From assembly GCF_040829825.1 (NCBI RefSeq), contig NZ_JBFOLH010000006.1: DNA of 64,000 nucleotides. One strand, 5' to 3'. Shown piece after piece: positions 34,991-43,272 of the stretch. Position numbers and translations under genes: made by a program. The stretch comes from Leadbetterella sp040829825 (GTDB taxonomy: Bacteria; Bacteroidota; Bacteroidia; Cytophagales; Spirosomataceae). Each line of letters starts with the position of its first letter. Positions within the stretch are counted from its first letter, which is position 1. The notes beneath the pieces are model-generated. The model searched no databases, was not told the DNA's origin, and saw only the letters and a list, made by a program, of their open reading frames with translations.

Positions 34991-35224
34991 TTATCTCAGT
35001 TTTCTTTCCCAGTGACCGGCCTCTATCCGGCGGGTAATTTCACCCGATTGGAGCAGGGCGGTCAGTTTAGGGTGTATGGTACCCCGGGAGGTCAGATGCC
35101 ACTGCCCGCAATCTTCGCATAAGTATACGGTTACCGATGAATTGGTCTCAAACCGGCTCCTGACCTCCAGTAAAGCCGTGACGGCCAATTCTTCCGAAAG
35201 ATATGAACGCTTCGAACAACTCAT
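34991..35224 (-). CDS. Small zinc-ribbon-like protein
   Basis: A 77-residue protein with a CxxC motif followed by a His (YLCEDCGQWHLTS, residues ~34-46), like the small zinc-binding proteins with CPxCGxWHLT motifs found across bacteria and phages. One CxxC alone would give only part of a zinc site; Cys3 and the His could complete it. It is the first gene of a pair with the DEDDh exonuclease (one-base gap), hinting that it may help the nuclease find its nucleic acid. Function unknown. Confidence 0.75.
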   Translation of the reverse strand: MSCSKRSYLSEELAVTALLEVRSRFETNSSVTVYLCEDCGQWHLTSRGTIHPKLTALLQSGEITRRIEAGHWERKLR

Positions 35225-35365
35225 TATTTTCTAAATCCGTTTTTAAAAAAGATAGTTCGGGGAAAAGCGGTTTTTTATCGCTCGCTTGCCGGATTTTCAG
35301 GATCGGAAGTATTCCCGGGTAAAAAAAATATCAAAAATTATAAGATATAAATAGCTAAATATGAG

Positions 35366-35417
35366 TTATATAAGCGACAACAGTCGTTTATAATCGAATA
35401 CAAACGGTTATAAACCG
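35366..35417 (+). repeat. Phased TTATA repeats upstream of ssb
   Basis: TTATA occurs at 35366, 35388 and 35408, 22 and 20 bases apart, within GTTATATAAGCG, CGTTTATAATCG and CGGTTATAAACCG. The last two are near-palindromes. Spacing near two helical turns would suit cooperative protein binding upstream of the ssb promoter. Confidence 0.35.
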
Positions 35418-35437
35418 GCTATTTCCCGGCGGCATTT

Positions 35438-35445
35438 CAATTTTG
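35438..35445 (+). promoter_or_regulatory. Candidate promoter -7 box (CAATTTTG) for ssb
   Basis: Seven of eight matches to TAnnTTTG, 48 bases before the ssb ATG. The 269-base gap (35225-35493) holds no open frame; apart from this box and the phased repeats it is AT-rich and unremarkable. Confidence 0.45.
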
Positions 35446-35493
35446 CAATGTCGACACAACAGGATTTTTTTTATCATTTAAACACAGGCGATT

Positions 35494-35883
35494 ATGGCAG
35501 CGTTAAACAAAGTATTGTTAATCGGGAACCTGGGCGCAGACCCGGAAGTGAAAACCCTTCCCAGCGGCGACAAGGTAGCGGGCATTCGTTTGGCTACAAC
35601 GGAAACGTATAAGAATAAGAACGGTGAACGGGTGGAAGATACCGAATGGCACCGGGTGGAATTCTGGGGCGGCCTGGCCGGCATAGTGGAACAATATGTC
35701 AAAAAGGGAGACAGCCTCTATGTGGAGGGGCGTATCCGTACGGAAAAGTACACCGATGCCAACCAGGTGGAGCGCTATTCCACCAAGATCAGGGCCACCA
35801 GCATGCAGATGCTGAGCCGGAAGGCGCAGGGTCCGGCAGAGCCGCTTCCGCCGGTCTCTGAAGATGACGGCCTTCCGTTCTGA
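35494..35883 (+). CDS. ssb: Single-stranded DNA-binding protein
   Basis: The 129-residue protein has the OB fold of SSB (KVLLIGNLGADPEVKTLPSG, TEWHRVEFWGGLAGIVEQYV, KGDSLYVEGRIRT) and the acidic C-terminal tip EDDGLPF that recruits repair and replication proteins. It is short compared with E. coli SSB (178), with only a brief linker after residue 108. It acts as a tetramer in the cytoplasm. Bacteroidota often have more than one ssb; whether this is the main copy cannot be told. Confidence 0.95.
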   Translation: MAALNKVLLIGNLGADPEVKTLPSGDKVAGIRLATTETYKNKNGERVEDTEWHRVEFWGGLAGIVEQYVKKGDSLYVEGRIRTEKYTDANQVERYSTKIRATSMQMLSRKAQGPAEPLPPVSEDDGLPF

Positions 35884-35964
35884 CAGGGGAAGGGTATGGA
35901 GGCATCTGCTTACCCGGCAGGAACCCGGCTTTTTCTGCCGGAATTACAGAGAAAATACCTTTTT

Positions 35965-35998
35965 TTTGAGATAAACCGGCGAATATGAGCTAATTTTG
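35965..35998 (+). promoter_or_regulatory. Promoter of the membrane-protein/DCC gene pair
   Basis: TTTG (35965-35968), 22 bases, then a perfect TAATTTTG (35991-35998). The TTG that opens the longer frame (35996) is part of the box itself, so the gene must start at ATG 36029. Confidence 0.55.
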
Positions 35999-36028
35999 AG
36001 GGTACTTCATAAAGACATACCCTATAAA

Positions 36029-36436
36029 ATGAATATCATTCAGGACGGCCTGCTTTACCTTACCGGCCTCTTTATGCTTTTAGCTACGTGGAGAGGGTTT
36101 CGGGGTGCTTCGCAAATCCGGAGATTTGAACAGAAACAATGGATTTTGCTGCGACTAACCGGTTTGCTTGCCTACGTTAACCTGGGGCTTGCTATGCTGC
36201 AGGTTTTAGAAGATGTGTGGCGCGAAGCAGATCCGGGGCGCTTTTTAAAAGTAGAGATCCTGGTTCTGTTTTTTGTGGCCGTATGGATCAGCCTGGGGAT
36301 GGGAAAAATCAGGAATACCCTGATCCACGGCAAAAAATACGGAGCCATGTTCATGTATTTCGGAATAGCGCTGATCATTATGATCCTGCTGATCTGCTAC
36401 CTGAAGCTTTGGAAATATGCCGGTTTTATTTTTTGA
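36029..36436 (+). CDS. Four-helix membrane protein of unknown function
   Basis: The 135-residue protein has four predicted membrane helices (residues ~6-20, ~38-56, ~70-88 and ~103-125) with short charged loops, somewhat like CopD/HemJ-type small membrane proteins, but no diagnostic histidines are seen. The start at 36029 is set by the promoter box at 35991-35998. The last 20 bases overlap the start of the DCC-family gene, so the two are translated together. I cannot assign a function. Confidence 0.75.
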   Translation: MNIIQDGLLYLTGLFMLLATWRGFRGASQIRRFEQKQWILLRLTGLLAYVNLGLAMLQVLEDVWREADPGRFLKVEILVLFFVAVWISLGMGKIRNTLIHGKKYGAMFMYFGIALIIMILLICYLKLWKYAGFIF

Positions 36437-36800
36437 CGGAGAATGTGTTTTCTGCAATACCGTTGCCCATAAAATAGCAGAACGAAATCCTGCCGGGAAT
36501 ATTCATTTTGCCTCTTTACAGGGCAGCTATGCGAAAAAAATGCTGGATCCTTCTCTTCTGACGGCGGGAACCCTGGTTTACCTGGATGGAGACCGGTACC
36601 TTACCCGTTCGGAAGCAGCCTTTGAGCTCCTCCGGCATCTTCCGGCCTGGCGCTGGTTACGGATCTTCCGCTTTGTGCCCCGGCGCATGGCCGACGGGCT
36701 TTATAACCGGGTGGCAGAAAACCGGATACGATGGTTTGGCCGCCAGGAGTCCTGCCGGGTTCCACCCCCCGGTCTCCGGGAAAGGTTTATAACCGATTGA
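36417..36800 (+). CDS. DCC-family (DUF393) thiol-disulfide oxidoreductase-like protein
   Basis: The 127-residue protein has the family's opening motif FFDGECVFCNTV with Cys10 and Cys13, a thioredoxin-like CxxC, followed by IHFASLQGSYAK and the C-terminal RIRWFGRQESC. DCC proteins are predicted redox proteins; few are characterised. It overlaps the preceding membrane-protein gene by 20 bases. The following lipoprotein gene has its own promoter box inside the intergenic space (36853-36860). Confidence 0.9.
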   Translation: MPVLFFDGECVFCNTVAHKIAERNPAGNIHFASLQGSYAKKMLDPSLLTAGTLVYLDGDRYLTRSEAAFELLRHLPAWRWLRIFRFVPRRMADGLYNRVAENRIRWFGRQESCRVPPPGLRERFITD

Positions 36801-36852
36801 ATTTGCTGTGCTGTTCCGTAGCCGGAGATGCCGGAAAATCGCCTGAAAGGTG

Positions 36853-36860
36853 TAAATTTG
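36853..36860 (+). promoter_or_regulatory. Promoter -7 box (TAAATTTG) for the cytochrome-type lipoprotein
   Basis: Perfect TAnnTTTG match 24 bases before the ATG at 36884. It rules out the ATG at 36731 used by the longest frame, which lies inside the DCC gene. Confidence 0.65.
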
Positions 36861-36883
36861 CGCTGCTTATCACCTGCGATACT

Positions 36884-39868
36884 ATGTTTAGAGTTGGGCT
36901 TATTGTTGTGCTTCTGGGCGTGGGGGTTTCCTGCAAACAAAGCGGGAAAGACCGGTTTGACCGCTTTCCGGAAGGAAAAAAGAAAGAGCTGATCACCCTG
37001 GAGGGAATAAATGTGCCCGACAAGGACCTGGAAGCCGGCCTCTTTGCTTCCGAACCCGATGTCTTCAACCCCACCAACATGGATATCGACCATAAAGGAA
37101 GAGTATGGATCTGCGAGGCATACAACTACCGGAACGACGTCAACCATATCCCGTACGAGAAAAAGGGCGACAAGATTCTTATCCTGGAAGATACGGACGG
37201 CGACGGGAAAGCCGATAAGACCAAAGTCTATTACCAGGGAGAAGATGTGAATGCTGCCTTAGGGATCTGTGTGCTGGGCAACCGGGTGATCGTATCGGCG
37301 AGTCCGAATGTGCTGATGTTTACCGATGAAGACGGCGATGACGTGCCCGATAAAAAGGAAGTCCTTTTCAAGACGATCGACGGCCTGCAAAGTGATCACG
37401 GGGTACATGCCATGGTGTTCGGCCCTGACGGTAAGCTTTATTTCAGCTTCGGTAATCATGGCGTAGGACTGACCACGCCTGACGGCCAGCCCCTGAAAGA
37501 CATTCACGGGCGGGAAATAGGCCAGACACTGCAGCCTTTCCAGGACGGAATGGCCCTTCGCTGCGATATAGATACCAAGAATTTTGAGGTGGTAGGCTGG
37601 AACTTCAGGAACAACTATGAGCTGTGCCTGGATTCTTTCGGACGCATATGGCAGAGTGATAACGACGATGACGGGGTGAGAAGCAACCGGATCAACTATG
37701 TGCTGCCGTATGGAAATTACGGGTACAAAGATGAGATGACGGGGGCCGACTGGCGGGCTTACAGAACCAACAAGGAAGACTCGCTCTGGCAGCAGCACTG
37801 GCATCAGAATGACCCGGGAGTGGTGCCTAACCTGAAGATCATCGGGGCCGGCTCGCCTACAGGTATTTTTGTTTATGAAGGGGGGCTTCTCCCTGAGCGA
37901 TATAAGGGGGCTGTTTTCCTGGGAGACGCCGTTAATAACAACATTATCGCCTACGGTGTGCATAAAAAAGGTGCCGGATACGAGCTGCAGGGGCAGGTAG
38001 TGCTGGACGCCTCCAAAAAAGACCAGTGGTTCAGGCCCTCTGATGTGGCCGCCGGCCCTGACGGTTCTGTTTTTGTAGCCGACTGGTACGATGTAAGCGT
38101 GGGCGGGCATTTTATCGGTGATCTTGAAAAAGGCCGGATTTACCGGGTTTATCCCAAAGGAAAGGGAAGCTACAAAGTACCGGAATACAATTTTTCGGAT
38201 GTGAGCTCCTGTATAGAAGCCCTGAAGAACCCGGCCAATTCAGTCAGGTATATGGCCTATACCGCTTTGAAGAGTAAAGGGAAAGCTGCAAAAAAAGAGC
38301 TGTATGCTTTGGCAAAAGAAAATAACCCGGTATATACGGCCCGGGCCTTGTGGCTGCTGAAGGACCTGAGCTCCGGCTACTCCGAAGAGTTCTCCCGCCA
38401 CCCGGATGAAGATATCCGGGCCGCCACCGTACGGATGGCGCCGCAGGAAGATCATTCGCCCTTTTTAACCCGGATGTCGCTGGATGCTTCGTACCAGGTA
38501 AAGCAGGCGGTAGCTACCCGGCTTTACCTGACCGAAAACCCGGAGGCCTGGCTGAACCTGGCAAGTGCCTATAAGGCAGATGACCGCTGGTTCCTGGAAG
38601 CGCTGGGCATAGGCGCTACAGGGCACTGGGATGATTACCTGGAAAAATACCTGGCCGGGAAAAACTGGCAGAGCAGCCCGGAAGCCCGGGATATAGTCTG
38701 GAGAAGCCGCAGTAAAAAAACACCGGGATACCTCGCAGAGCTCATCCGGGTTACGCCTTTTGAAAATGCATTACGCTATTTCAGGGCTTTTGATTTCCAG
38801 GATATCAGCGCCCGGAACGCGGCTTTGCTGAGCCTTCTGAAGAGTGCACACTCCGAGCAGGAAAAGCTGCTTATCTTTAAGCATTTTGATACGGAGTCTG
38901 TTTTGCAGGATCCTGATTTTCAAAAAATGATACCCGGCGTGCTGGCCGGTATAAAGAATGACCGCGATTTCCTGGATATCGTATTGAAGTACCGGTTTAC
39001 CGATGAGCGGGAGAGGATTCTCCGCATCCTGGACACCAGTGAAGATCCGGCGCTCTACAGGCAGGCGGCTGACGTTGGCAATACCCTGTTCGGTATAAGC
39101 CTGCTCAAAGAGGTGCTTAGCCGGAAACCGCTGGATAAAGACTTTGCAGTCAGGAGAATAGAACGTATGGGCCTGGTAGACAATGAGGTGGTAACCCGGC
39201 AGCTGATCCAGGTGTTTACCAACCGGAAATACCCGTTTGAACTGCGCCAGGCGGCTGTTCTGGCTATGGAGGGCTACCTGAGTGATGTCAGGCTGTGGGA
39301 TCTCATGAAAGTAAACAAAGTCAGTAAAGAGCTCATTCCTGCAGCTAAAGAAGTGCTGCGGAAGACATTTCATAATGACATAAAAGTAGAGTTTGAGCAT
39401 GTCTACGGCAACCCGGAGGCTGCCCAGGCGTACCCTATGCCTGATTTCAGCCCGGGGAAAGGCGATGCCACAAAAGGAAAAGTGATTTTTCAGAATGTTT
39501 GCTCGGTGTGTCACAGTAACGGAACCTCGGGTGCAGATTTCGGCCCTTCGCTGGCGTCTATCGGTAAGAAGCTGACCAAAGAAGGCCTTTATAATGCCAT
39601 CGTCTATCCCAGTCAGGGCATTAACCTGGGGTACGAAACCAGCCTGATCACCCTGGCCGACGGTAGCACGCTGAAAGCCATTGTGACCAGTAAGACCTCT
39701 GATGCGTACCTCGTAAAAGTACTGGGCGAACAGGAACAGCGGCGGTATCCTCTTAACCAGGTGAAATCGGTGGAAGTGCTGGAGAAAGAGTCGTTCATGC
39801 CTCCTTTCCCGCTGCCCGAGAAAGATATGCTGGACCTGATCTCCTACCTTTCAGGACTGGGCTCATAA
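36884..39868 (+). CDS. PVC-type heme-binding CxxCH lipoprotein (propeller, HEAT repeats, cytochrome c)
   Basis: The 994-residue protein starts with a lipoprotein signal (Cys17 in GVGVSC). Residues ~30-420 form a beta-propeller of the membrane-bound dehydrogenase type (DGDGKADKTKVYYQG, SDHGVHAMVFGPDGKLYFSFG, VFVADWYDVS). Residues ~425-840 look like HEAT-type helical repeats. The C-terminal ~130 residues match the planctomycete-type heme domain, with the c-type heme site CSVCH at 873-877. Such proteins are thought to oxidise a sugar or other carbon compound in the periplasm and pass electrons to heme; the substrate is unknown. The start is chosen after the promoter box. Confidence 0.88.
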   Translation: MFRVGLIVVLLGVGVSCKQSGKDRFDRFPEGKKKELITLEGINVPDKDLEAGLFASEPDVFNPTNMDIDHKGRVWICEAYNYRNDVNHIPYEKKGDKILILEDTDGDGKADKTKVYYQGEDVNAALGICVLGNRVIVSASPNVLMFTDEDGDDVPDKKEVLFKTIDGLQSDHGVHAMVFGPDGKLYFSFGNHGVGLTTPDGQPLKDIHGREIGQTLQPFQDGMALRCDIDTKNFEVVGWNFRNNYELCLDSFGRIWQSDNDDDGVRSNRINYVLPYGNYGYKDEMTGADWRAYRTNKEDSLWQQHWHQNDPGVVPNLKIIGAGSPTGIFVYEGGLLPERYKGAVFLGDAVNNNIIAYGVHKKGAGYELQGQVVLDASKKDQWFRPSDVAAGPDGSVFVADWYDVSVGGHFIGDLEKGRIYRVYPKGKGSYKVPEYNFSDVSSCIEALKNPANSVRYMAYTALKSKGKAAKKELYALAKENNPVYTARALWLLKDLSSGYSEEFSRHPDEDIRAATVRMAPQEDHSPFLTRMSLDASYQVKQAVATRLYLTENPEAWLNLASAYKADDRWFLEALGIGATGHWDDYLEKYLAGKNWQSSPEARDIVWRSRSKKTPGYLAELIRVTPFENALRYFRAFDFQDISARNAALLSLLKSAHSEQEKLLIFKHFDTESVLQDPDFQKMIPGVLAGIKNDRDFLDIVLKYRFTDERERILRILDTSEDPALYRQAADVGNTLFGISLLKEVLSRKPLDKDFAVRRIERMGLVDNEVVTRQLIQVFTNRKYPFELRQAAVLAMEGYLSDVRLWDLMKVNKVSKELIPAAKEVLRKTFHNDIKVEFEHVYGNPEAAQAYPMPDFSPGKGDATKGKVIFQNVCSVCHSNGTSGADFGPSLASIGKKLTKEGLYNAIVYPSQGINLGYETSLITLADGSTLKAIVTSKTSDAYLVKVLGEQEQRRYPLNQVKSVEVLEKESFMPPFPLPEKDMLDLISYLSGLGS

Positions 39869-40537
39869 AAGGTCTTTCAGTTCGGTCAGCTGCCGGATGA
39901 CTCCCGCTGAAGAACCGGCTGCGGCAGGGTCGAAGTGGATAAAAGGTAAGCCGGCATTCTCCGAACCTGCTTTATCGGCGATCTCATCATCACCGATATA
40001 TACCGAGCACTCGGGTGTGGCGCCGGCTGATTCCAGGGCAAAATCAAAAATCTGCCGGTCGGGCTTCCGCGATCCCGAGACGTCACTCGTGATAATATGA
40101 CGGAAATACGGAAGCAACCCGCTTTGCGTCATCTTCCGGGTCTGGATGTCGAGATACCCGTTACTGATGATGTGCAGCTCGTATTTAGGGTGTAAATAAT
40201 CCAGTATCTCCAGCGTACCCGCTACCAGGTGCCTCTGCACGGGCAGTAGCTGCATGAAGCGGTCGTTCATCGCCAGTGATTCTTCTTCCGTACAGGAAAC
40301 GTCAAGGGTGAGCAGGGTATTTCTGAAGCGTACCCGCCGGAGCTCGTCGTGTGTGACGACATTGGTTTCCAGCTGCCGCCAGAGGCTTTTGTTAATGACC
40401 CGGAAGGTTTGAATAAAAGCCTCATACGAAACCTTGCCGGCTACCTCGTGCGCATAAATCTCTTTCAGGCAGGCTTCCGAATTCCGTTCAAAATCCCACA
40501 GGGTATGGTCGAGGTCAAAGAAAATATGCCGGATCAT
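39863..40537 (-). CDS. YjjG-type HAD hydrolase (noncanonical pyrimidine nucleotidase)
   Basis: The 224-residue HAD-superfamily phosphatase has the nucleophile and acid Asp8 and Asp10 in IFFDLDHTLWDFE, motif II HIISNGY, motif III Lys in SGSRKPDRQIF and motif IV GDDEIADKAGS. The sequence fits the YjjG/YfnB subgroup, which removes phosphate from noncanonical pyrimidine nucleotides. It is the last gene of a five-gene operon and overlaps the ferredoxin gene by four bases (ATGA). Its end overlaps the convergent cytochrome-type gene by six bases. Confidence 0.9.
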   Translation of the reverse strand: MIRHIFFDLDHTLWDFERNSEACLKEIYAHEVAGKVSYEAFIQTFRVINKSLWRQLETNVVTHDELRRVRFRNTLLTLDVSCTEEESLAMNDRFMQLLPVQRHLVAGTLEILDYLHPKYELHIISNGYLDIQTRKMTQSGLLPYFRHIITSDVSGSRKPDRQIFDFALESAGATPECSVYIGDDEIADKAGSENAGLPFIHFDPAAAGSSAGVIRQLTELKDLL

Positions 40538-40842
40538 TCTTCCCGCAGAATCAGGCGTTCTACCGGCTTATTGTTCAGGATATGGCTTTCGAAGATCTCG
40601 TCCACGTCTTCCGGGGTAACGTTCCCGTAGAAAACGCCTTCGGGATAAACCACCATCCCCGGACCAAACGCGCAAACGTCGAGACAGCCCGTCTTTTGCG
40701 CCCGCATGGTCTTGTTCAGGCCGTTTTCCTTCAGCTTCTCCTTAAAGAGATCCACCAGCACCATTCCGCGGTCACTCCCGCAGCACTTTTTAGGCGCGGG
40801 CTTGTCGTTGGTGCATATGAAGATATGTTTTTCGTATTTCAT
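40534..40842 (-). CDS. Thioredoxin-like [2Fe-2S] ferredoxin
   Basis: The 102-residue protein matches the thioredoxin-like 2Fe-2S ferredoxin family, with the cluster cysteines in the pattern Cys10 (IFICTND), Cys20/21 (KKCCGS), Cys53 and Cys57 (GCLDVCAFG). Such proteins pass electrons in the cytoplasm; the family also includes NuoE-like domains. In the operon it lies 40 bases after aroE and overlaps YjjG by four bases. Its electron partner is unknown. Confidence 0.9.
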   Translation of the reverse strand: MKYEKHIFICTNDKPAPKKCCGSDRGMVLVDLFKEKLKENGLNKTMRAQKTGCLDVCAFGPGMVVYPEGVFYGNVTPEDVDEIFESHILNNKPVERLILREE

Positions 40843-40882
40843 ATTTATAAAAGCTTTCAGCTCTGATCGGGTAACGTTTTTC

Positions 40883-41632
40883 CTATGAATTCCAGATCTC
40901 CCACGATTTTTCGGCCTGGTACACCAGCATGGAGTAACCGTTCCGGGTTCTGGCGCCCCGGTCTTTCCCTCTTTTCATAAAAAGGGTTTCTTCGGGGTTG
41001 TACACCAGGTCATACAGGAAATGAGCCGGGGTCAGTAAGGTATAATCCAGCTCAGGGGCCGTGTCTGTCCTGGGAAACGTACCTAATGGTGTGCAGTTGA
41101 TGATGAGGGTATGGTTTTCCAGCAGGGTATTGGCGGTTTCGTACGATATCCTGTCGTCACCGGCAGACCGCGATACCAGCTTATGCGGGATCCCCATATC
41201 TTCCAGGGCCACCCGGATGGCACGTGCCGCACCACCGTTGCCCAGCACCAGCGCATTTTCGGGGGTGTTCCCGTCCAGGAATTCCTCCAGCGAACGCCGG
41301 AAACCGTAATAATCGCTGTTGTAGCCTTTGAGGCGCTTATCTTCTTCTACCCTGATCACATTAACGGCACCTATGCGTTTTGCTGCAGGGTCAATTTCAG
41401 AAAGGTAGGGCAGTACATTCAGCTTATGCGGAATGGTCACATTCAGCCCTTTCAGGCCCTCAGTTTCTGCAATGATGCCGGGTAAGGCACTGATGTCTTC
41501 TATTTCAAAGAGGTCGTACCGGTGTGTATCCGAGAGTCCCTCTTCTTCAAATTTCCCGGTAAAATACCGTTTGGAGAAAGAGTGGGAGAGGGGAAACCCG
41601 ATGAGGCCGAATCTTTTTTTTGCTGTCTGCAT
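40883..41632 (-). CDS. aroE: Shikimate dehydrogenase
   Basis: The 249-residue enzyme reduces 3-dehydroshikimate to shikimate with NADPH in aromatic amino acid synthesis. Substrate-binding Ser residues are in GLIGFPLSHSFSKRYF, the catalytic Lys in NVTIPHKLNVLPYL, and the nucleotide loop in VLGNGGAARAIRVAL. The start ATG at 41632 lies two bases after the DedA stop, so it is in the operon with comA and dedA. Confidence 0.96.
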   Translation of the reverse strand: MQTAKKRFGLIGFPLSHSFSKRYFTGKFEEEGLSDTHRYDLFEIEDISALPGIIAETEGLKGLNVTIPHKLNVLPYLSEIDPAAKRIGAVNVIRVEEDKRLKGYNSDYYGFRRSLEEFLDGNTPENALVLGNGGAARAIRVALEDMGIPHKLVSRSAGDDRISYETANTLLENHTLIINCTPLGTFPRTDTAPELDYTLLTPAHFLYDLVYNPEETLFMKRGKDRGARTRNGYSMLVYQAEKSWEIWNS

Positions 41633-41634
41633 GC

Positions 41635-42279
41635 TTACTTTTTCCCGAACTTCACTTTGATGAACCCAATGATCATAGGAAGAACGGAGATAAAGATAAT
41701 ACTTAAAACCACTTTTTCAAAGTTGGCTTTCACCCATTCGTTGGTTCCGAGGAAATACCCCAGCAGGGTAATGCTGCTTACCCATACAGCGGCCCCGATA
41801 ATGCAGAAAAGGATATACCGCGGATAGCGCATGCTACCGGCACCGGCCACAAAAGGGGCTACCGTACGGATGATCGGCATAAAGCGGGCAAGAATAACCG
41901 CTATGCCTCCGTGCCTGGCGTAAAATTCTTCCGTTTGTTCAATGTATTCCCGTTTCAGGAACAGGATTTTCTCCCTCGATTTAATGTAATGCCCGAAGCG
42001 GCTGCCCACAAAATAATTGATGTTGTCGCCCAGGAGCGCAGCACCGATCAGCAGGGGAATGACCAGGGCAATATCCAGCTGCCCGGTGGAGGCGGCCAGG
42101 AGCCCTACGGCGAAAAGCAGCGAATCGCCGGGCAGAAGCGGCATGATGATCAGGCCGGTTTCTACAAATATTACCAGGAAAAGCAGCGCATAGGTGAGCT
42201 TGTCGTACTCGGCCAGGAATTGTTGTAATACAGTCAGCGGATCTTTTAAAAAATCAATGATGAAATGAATCAGCTCCAT
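41635..42279 (-). CDS. DedA family membrane protein
   Basis: The 214-residue protein has the DedA/SNARE-associated pattern: FVETGLIIMPLLPGDSLLFA, the re-entrant region with GSRFGHYIKSREKILF and the FMPIIRTVAPFVAGAG motif with its conserved Arg, plus C-terminal membrane helices. Family members move undecaprenyl phosphate or other lipids across the inner membrane. It sits between comA (three bases upstream) and aroE (two bases downstream) in a tight operon. Confidence 0.93.
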   Translation of the reverse strand: MELIHFIIDFLKDPLTVLQQFLAEYDKLTYALLFLVIFVETGLIIMPLLPGDSLLFAVGLLAASTGQLDIALVIPLLIGAALLGDNINYFVGSRFGHYIKSREKILFLKREYIEQTEEFYARHGGIAVILARFMPIIRTVAPFVAGAGSMRYPRYILFCIIGAAVWVSSITLLGYFLGTNEWVKANFEKVVLSIIFISVLPMIIGFIKVKFGKK

Positions 42280-42282
42280 GCC

Positions 42283-43107
42283 TTAGTCGTCTTGTTTTAA
42301 TCGTTCGTCCTGGAAGTATTTGCCCAGCTTGTATTTTTGTTTGATGTCTTCGGGAAGGAAGGAAGCAAACGTATCGCTCCGCAACCCGAGCCGGGTGGTT
42401 TCCAGGGCAATGGCTTCCTCGGGTGCTATATTGCCCAGGTTTACATTCGGACCGATCAGCTTGACAAAATAGACCTGCTGAGGCCTTTGCGGGGCCTCCC
42501 AGATGATATTTTCGGCAGAAATGGCATTGATGATCTCGTCAACCAGCCCCTGCCGTACTTCGCCTGAGCTCCGGTAAAGGCCGATATTACCGCTTTCACG
42601 CGCTTCACCGATCACCTTCCAGGAGCCTGCCTGCAGCTCGCTGCGCATCAGGTTTATCCATTTGTAGGGGGCAAAGATCTTCTCGGCGTCTTTTGAGCCT
42701 ACTTCTGAAAGCACTTTCCCGCGTGAAGCCAGCCGGGCAATATAATTGCACTTTTCTTCGTGGGGAAGGGTGATGGAGCCGTCAGATACCTCGGCATATT
42801 CCAGCCCGAATTTATCTAAAATCCTGAGGTAATCTTCAAACTGGTTCCTGACCACAAAGGCCTCAAAAAGAGTTCCGCCAAAATATACAGGGATACGGTG
42901 TGCGTGATACAGGTCAATCTTTTCCTTGAGATTTTCCGTTATATAGGAGGTGGCCCATCCCAGTTTAATGATATCCACAAAACGGGAGGCTTTCGAGAGA
43001 AAGTTCTCTGCCTCTCCGAGGCTGAGGCCTTTGTCCATTACCATGGTCAGGCCGTTATTACGGGGCTGGGAAGTCCGCTCCGGTATATGCGATAAAGAAT
43101 AATTCAT
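42283..43107 (-). CDS. comA: Phosphosulfolactate synthase (ComA family)
   Basis: The 274-residue protein matches ComA along its length: GLTMVMDKGLSLGEAENFL, FVDIIKLGWATSYI, RIPVYFGGTLFEAF, YAEVSDGSITLP and GKVLSEVGSKD, a TIM barrel that adds sulfite to phosphoenolpyruvate. In methanogens this starts coenzyme M synthesis. Bacteroidota do not make coenzyme M, so the product may feed sulfonates such as sulfolactate, cysteate or sulfonolipid precursors, or the enzyme may have another role. First gene of the five-gene operon; TACTTTTG box 20 bases upstream. Confidence 0.9.
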   Translation of the reverse strand: MNYSLSHIPERTSQPRNNGLTMVMDKGLSLGEAENFLSKASRFVDIIKLGWATSYITENLKEKIDLYHAHRIPVYFGGTLFEAFVVRNQFEDYLRILDKFGLEYAEVSDGSITLPHEEKCNYIARLASRGKVLSEVGSKDAEKIFAPYKWINLMRSELQAGSWKVIGEARESGNIGLYRSSGEVRQGLVDEIINAISAENIIWEAPQRPQQVYFVKLIGPNVNLGNIAPEEAIALETTRLGLRSDTFASFLPEDIKQKYKLGKYFQDERLKQDD

Positions 43108-43126
43108 CCGCTAATGATTGAAGCCG

Positions 43127-43134
43127 CAAAAGTA
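43127..43134 (-). promoter_or_regulatory. Promoter -7 box (TACTTTTG) of the comA operon
   Basis: Perfect TAnnTTTG match on the minus strand, 20 bases before the comA ATG. The divergent TamA-like gene has its own box at 43223-43230. Confidence 0.6.
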
Positions 43135-43200
43135 CGAAATACTACGGGTTTTCTGTTAAAAATAGCTAAAAAATAAGGGCCGGATTCCGGTTTCGGTTCG

Positions 43201-43230
43201 TTGAATTATAGTAATATTAAGATATATTTG
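43201..43230 (+). promoter_or_regulatory. Promoter of the TamA-like gene
   Basis: TTG (43201-43203), 19 bases, then a perfect TATATTTG (43223-43230). The TTG is also the first codon of the longest open frame, which shows that frame starts too early; the gene starts at ATG 43273. Confidence 0.7.
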
Positions 43231-43272
43231 TACCTCTTTGCAAAAATTCCGGATTTGAGATTATACCGTTTT

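Noticed and set aside
37259..38110. 283-codon minus-strand frame inside the cytochrome-type lipoprotein gene
   Set aside because: Lies wholly inside a well-supported coding region and has no domain features.
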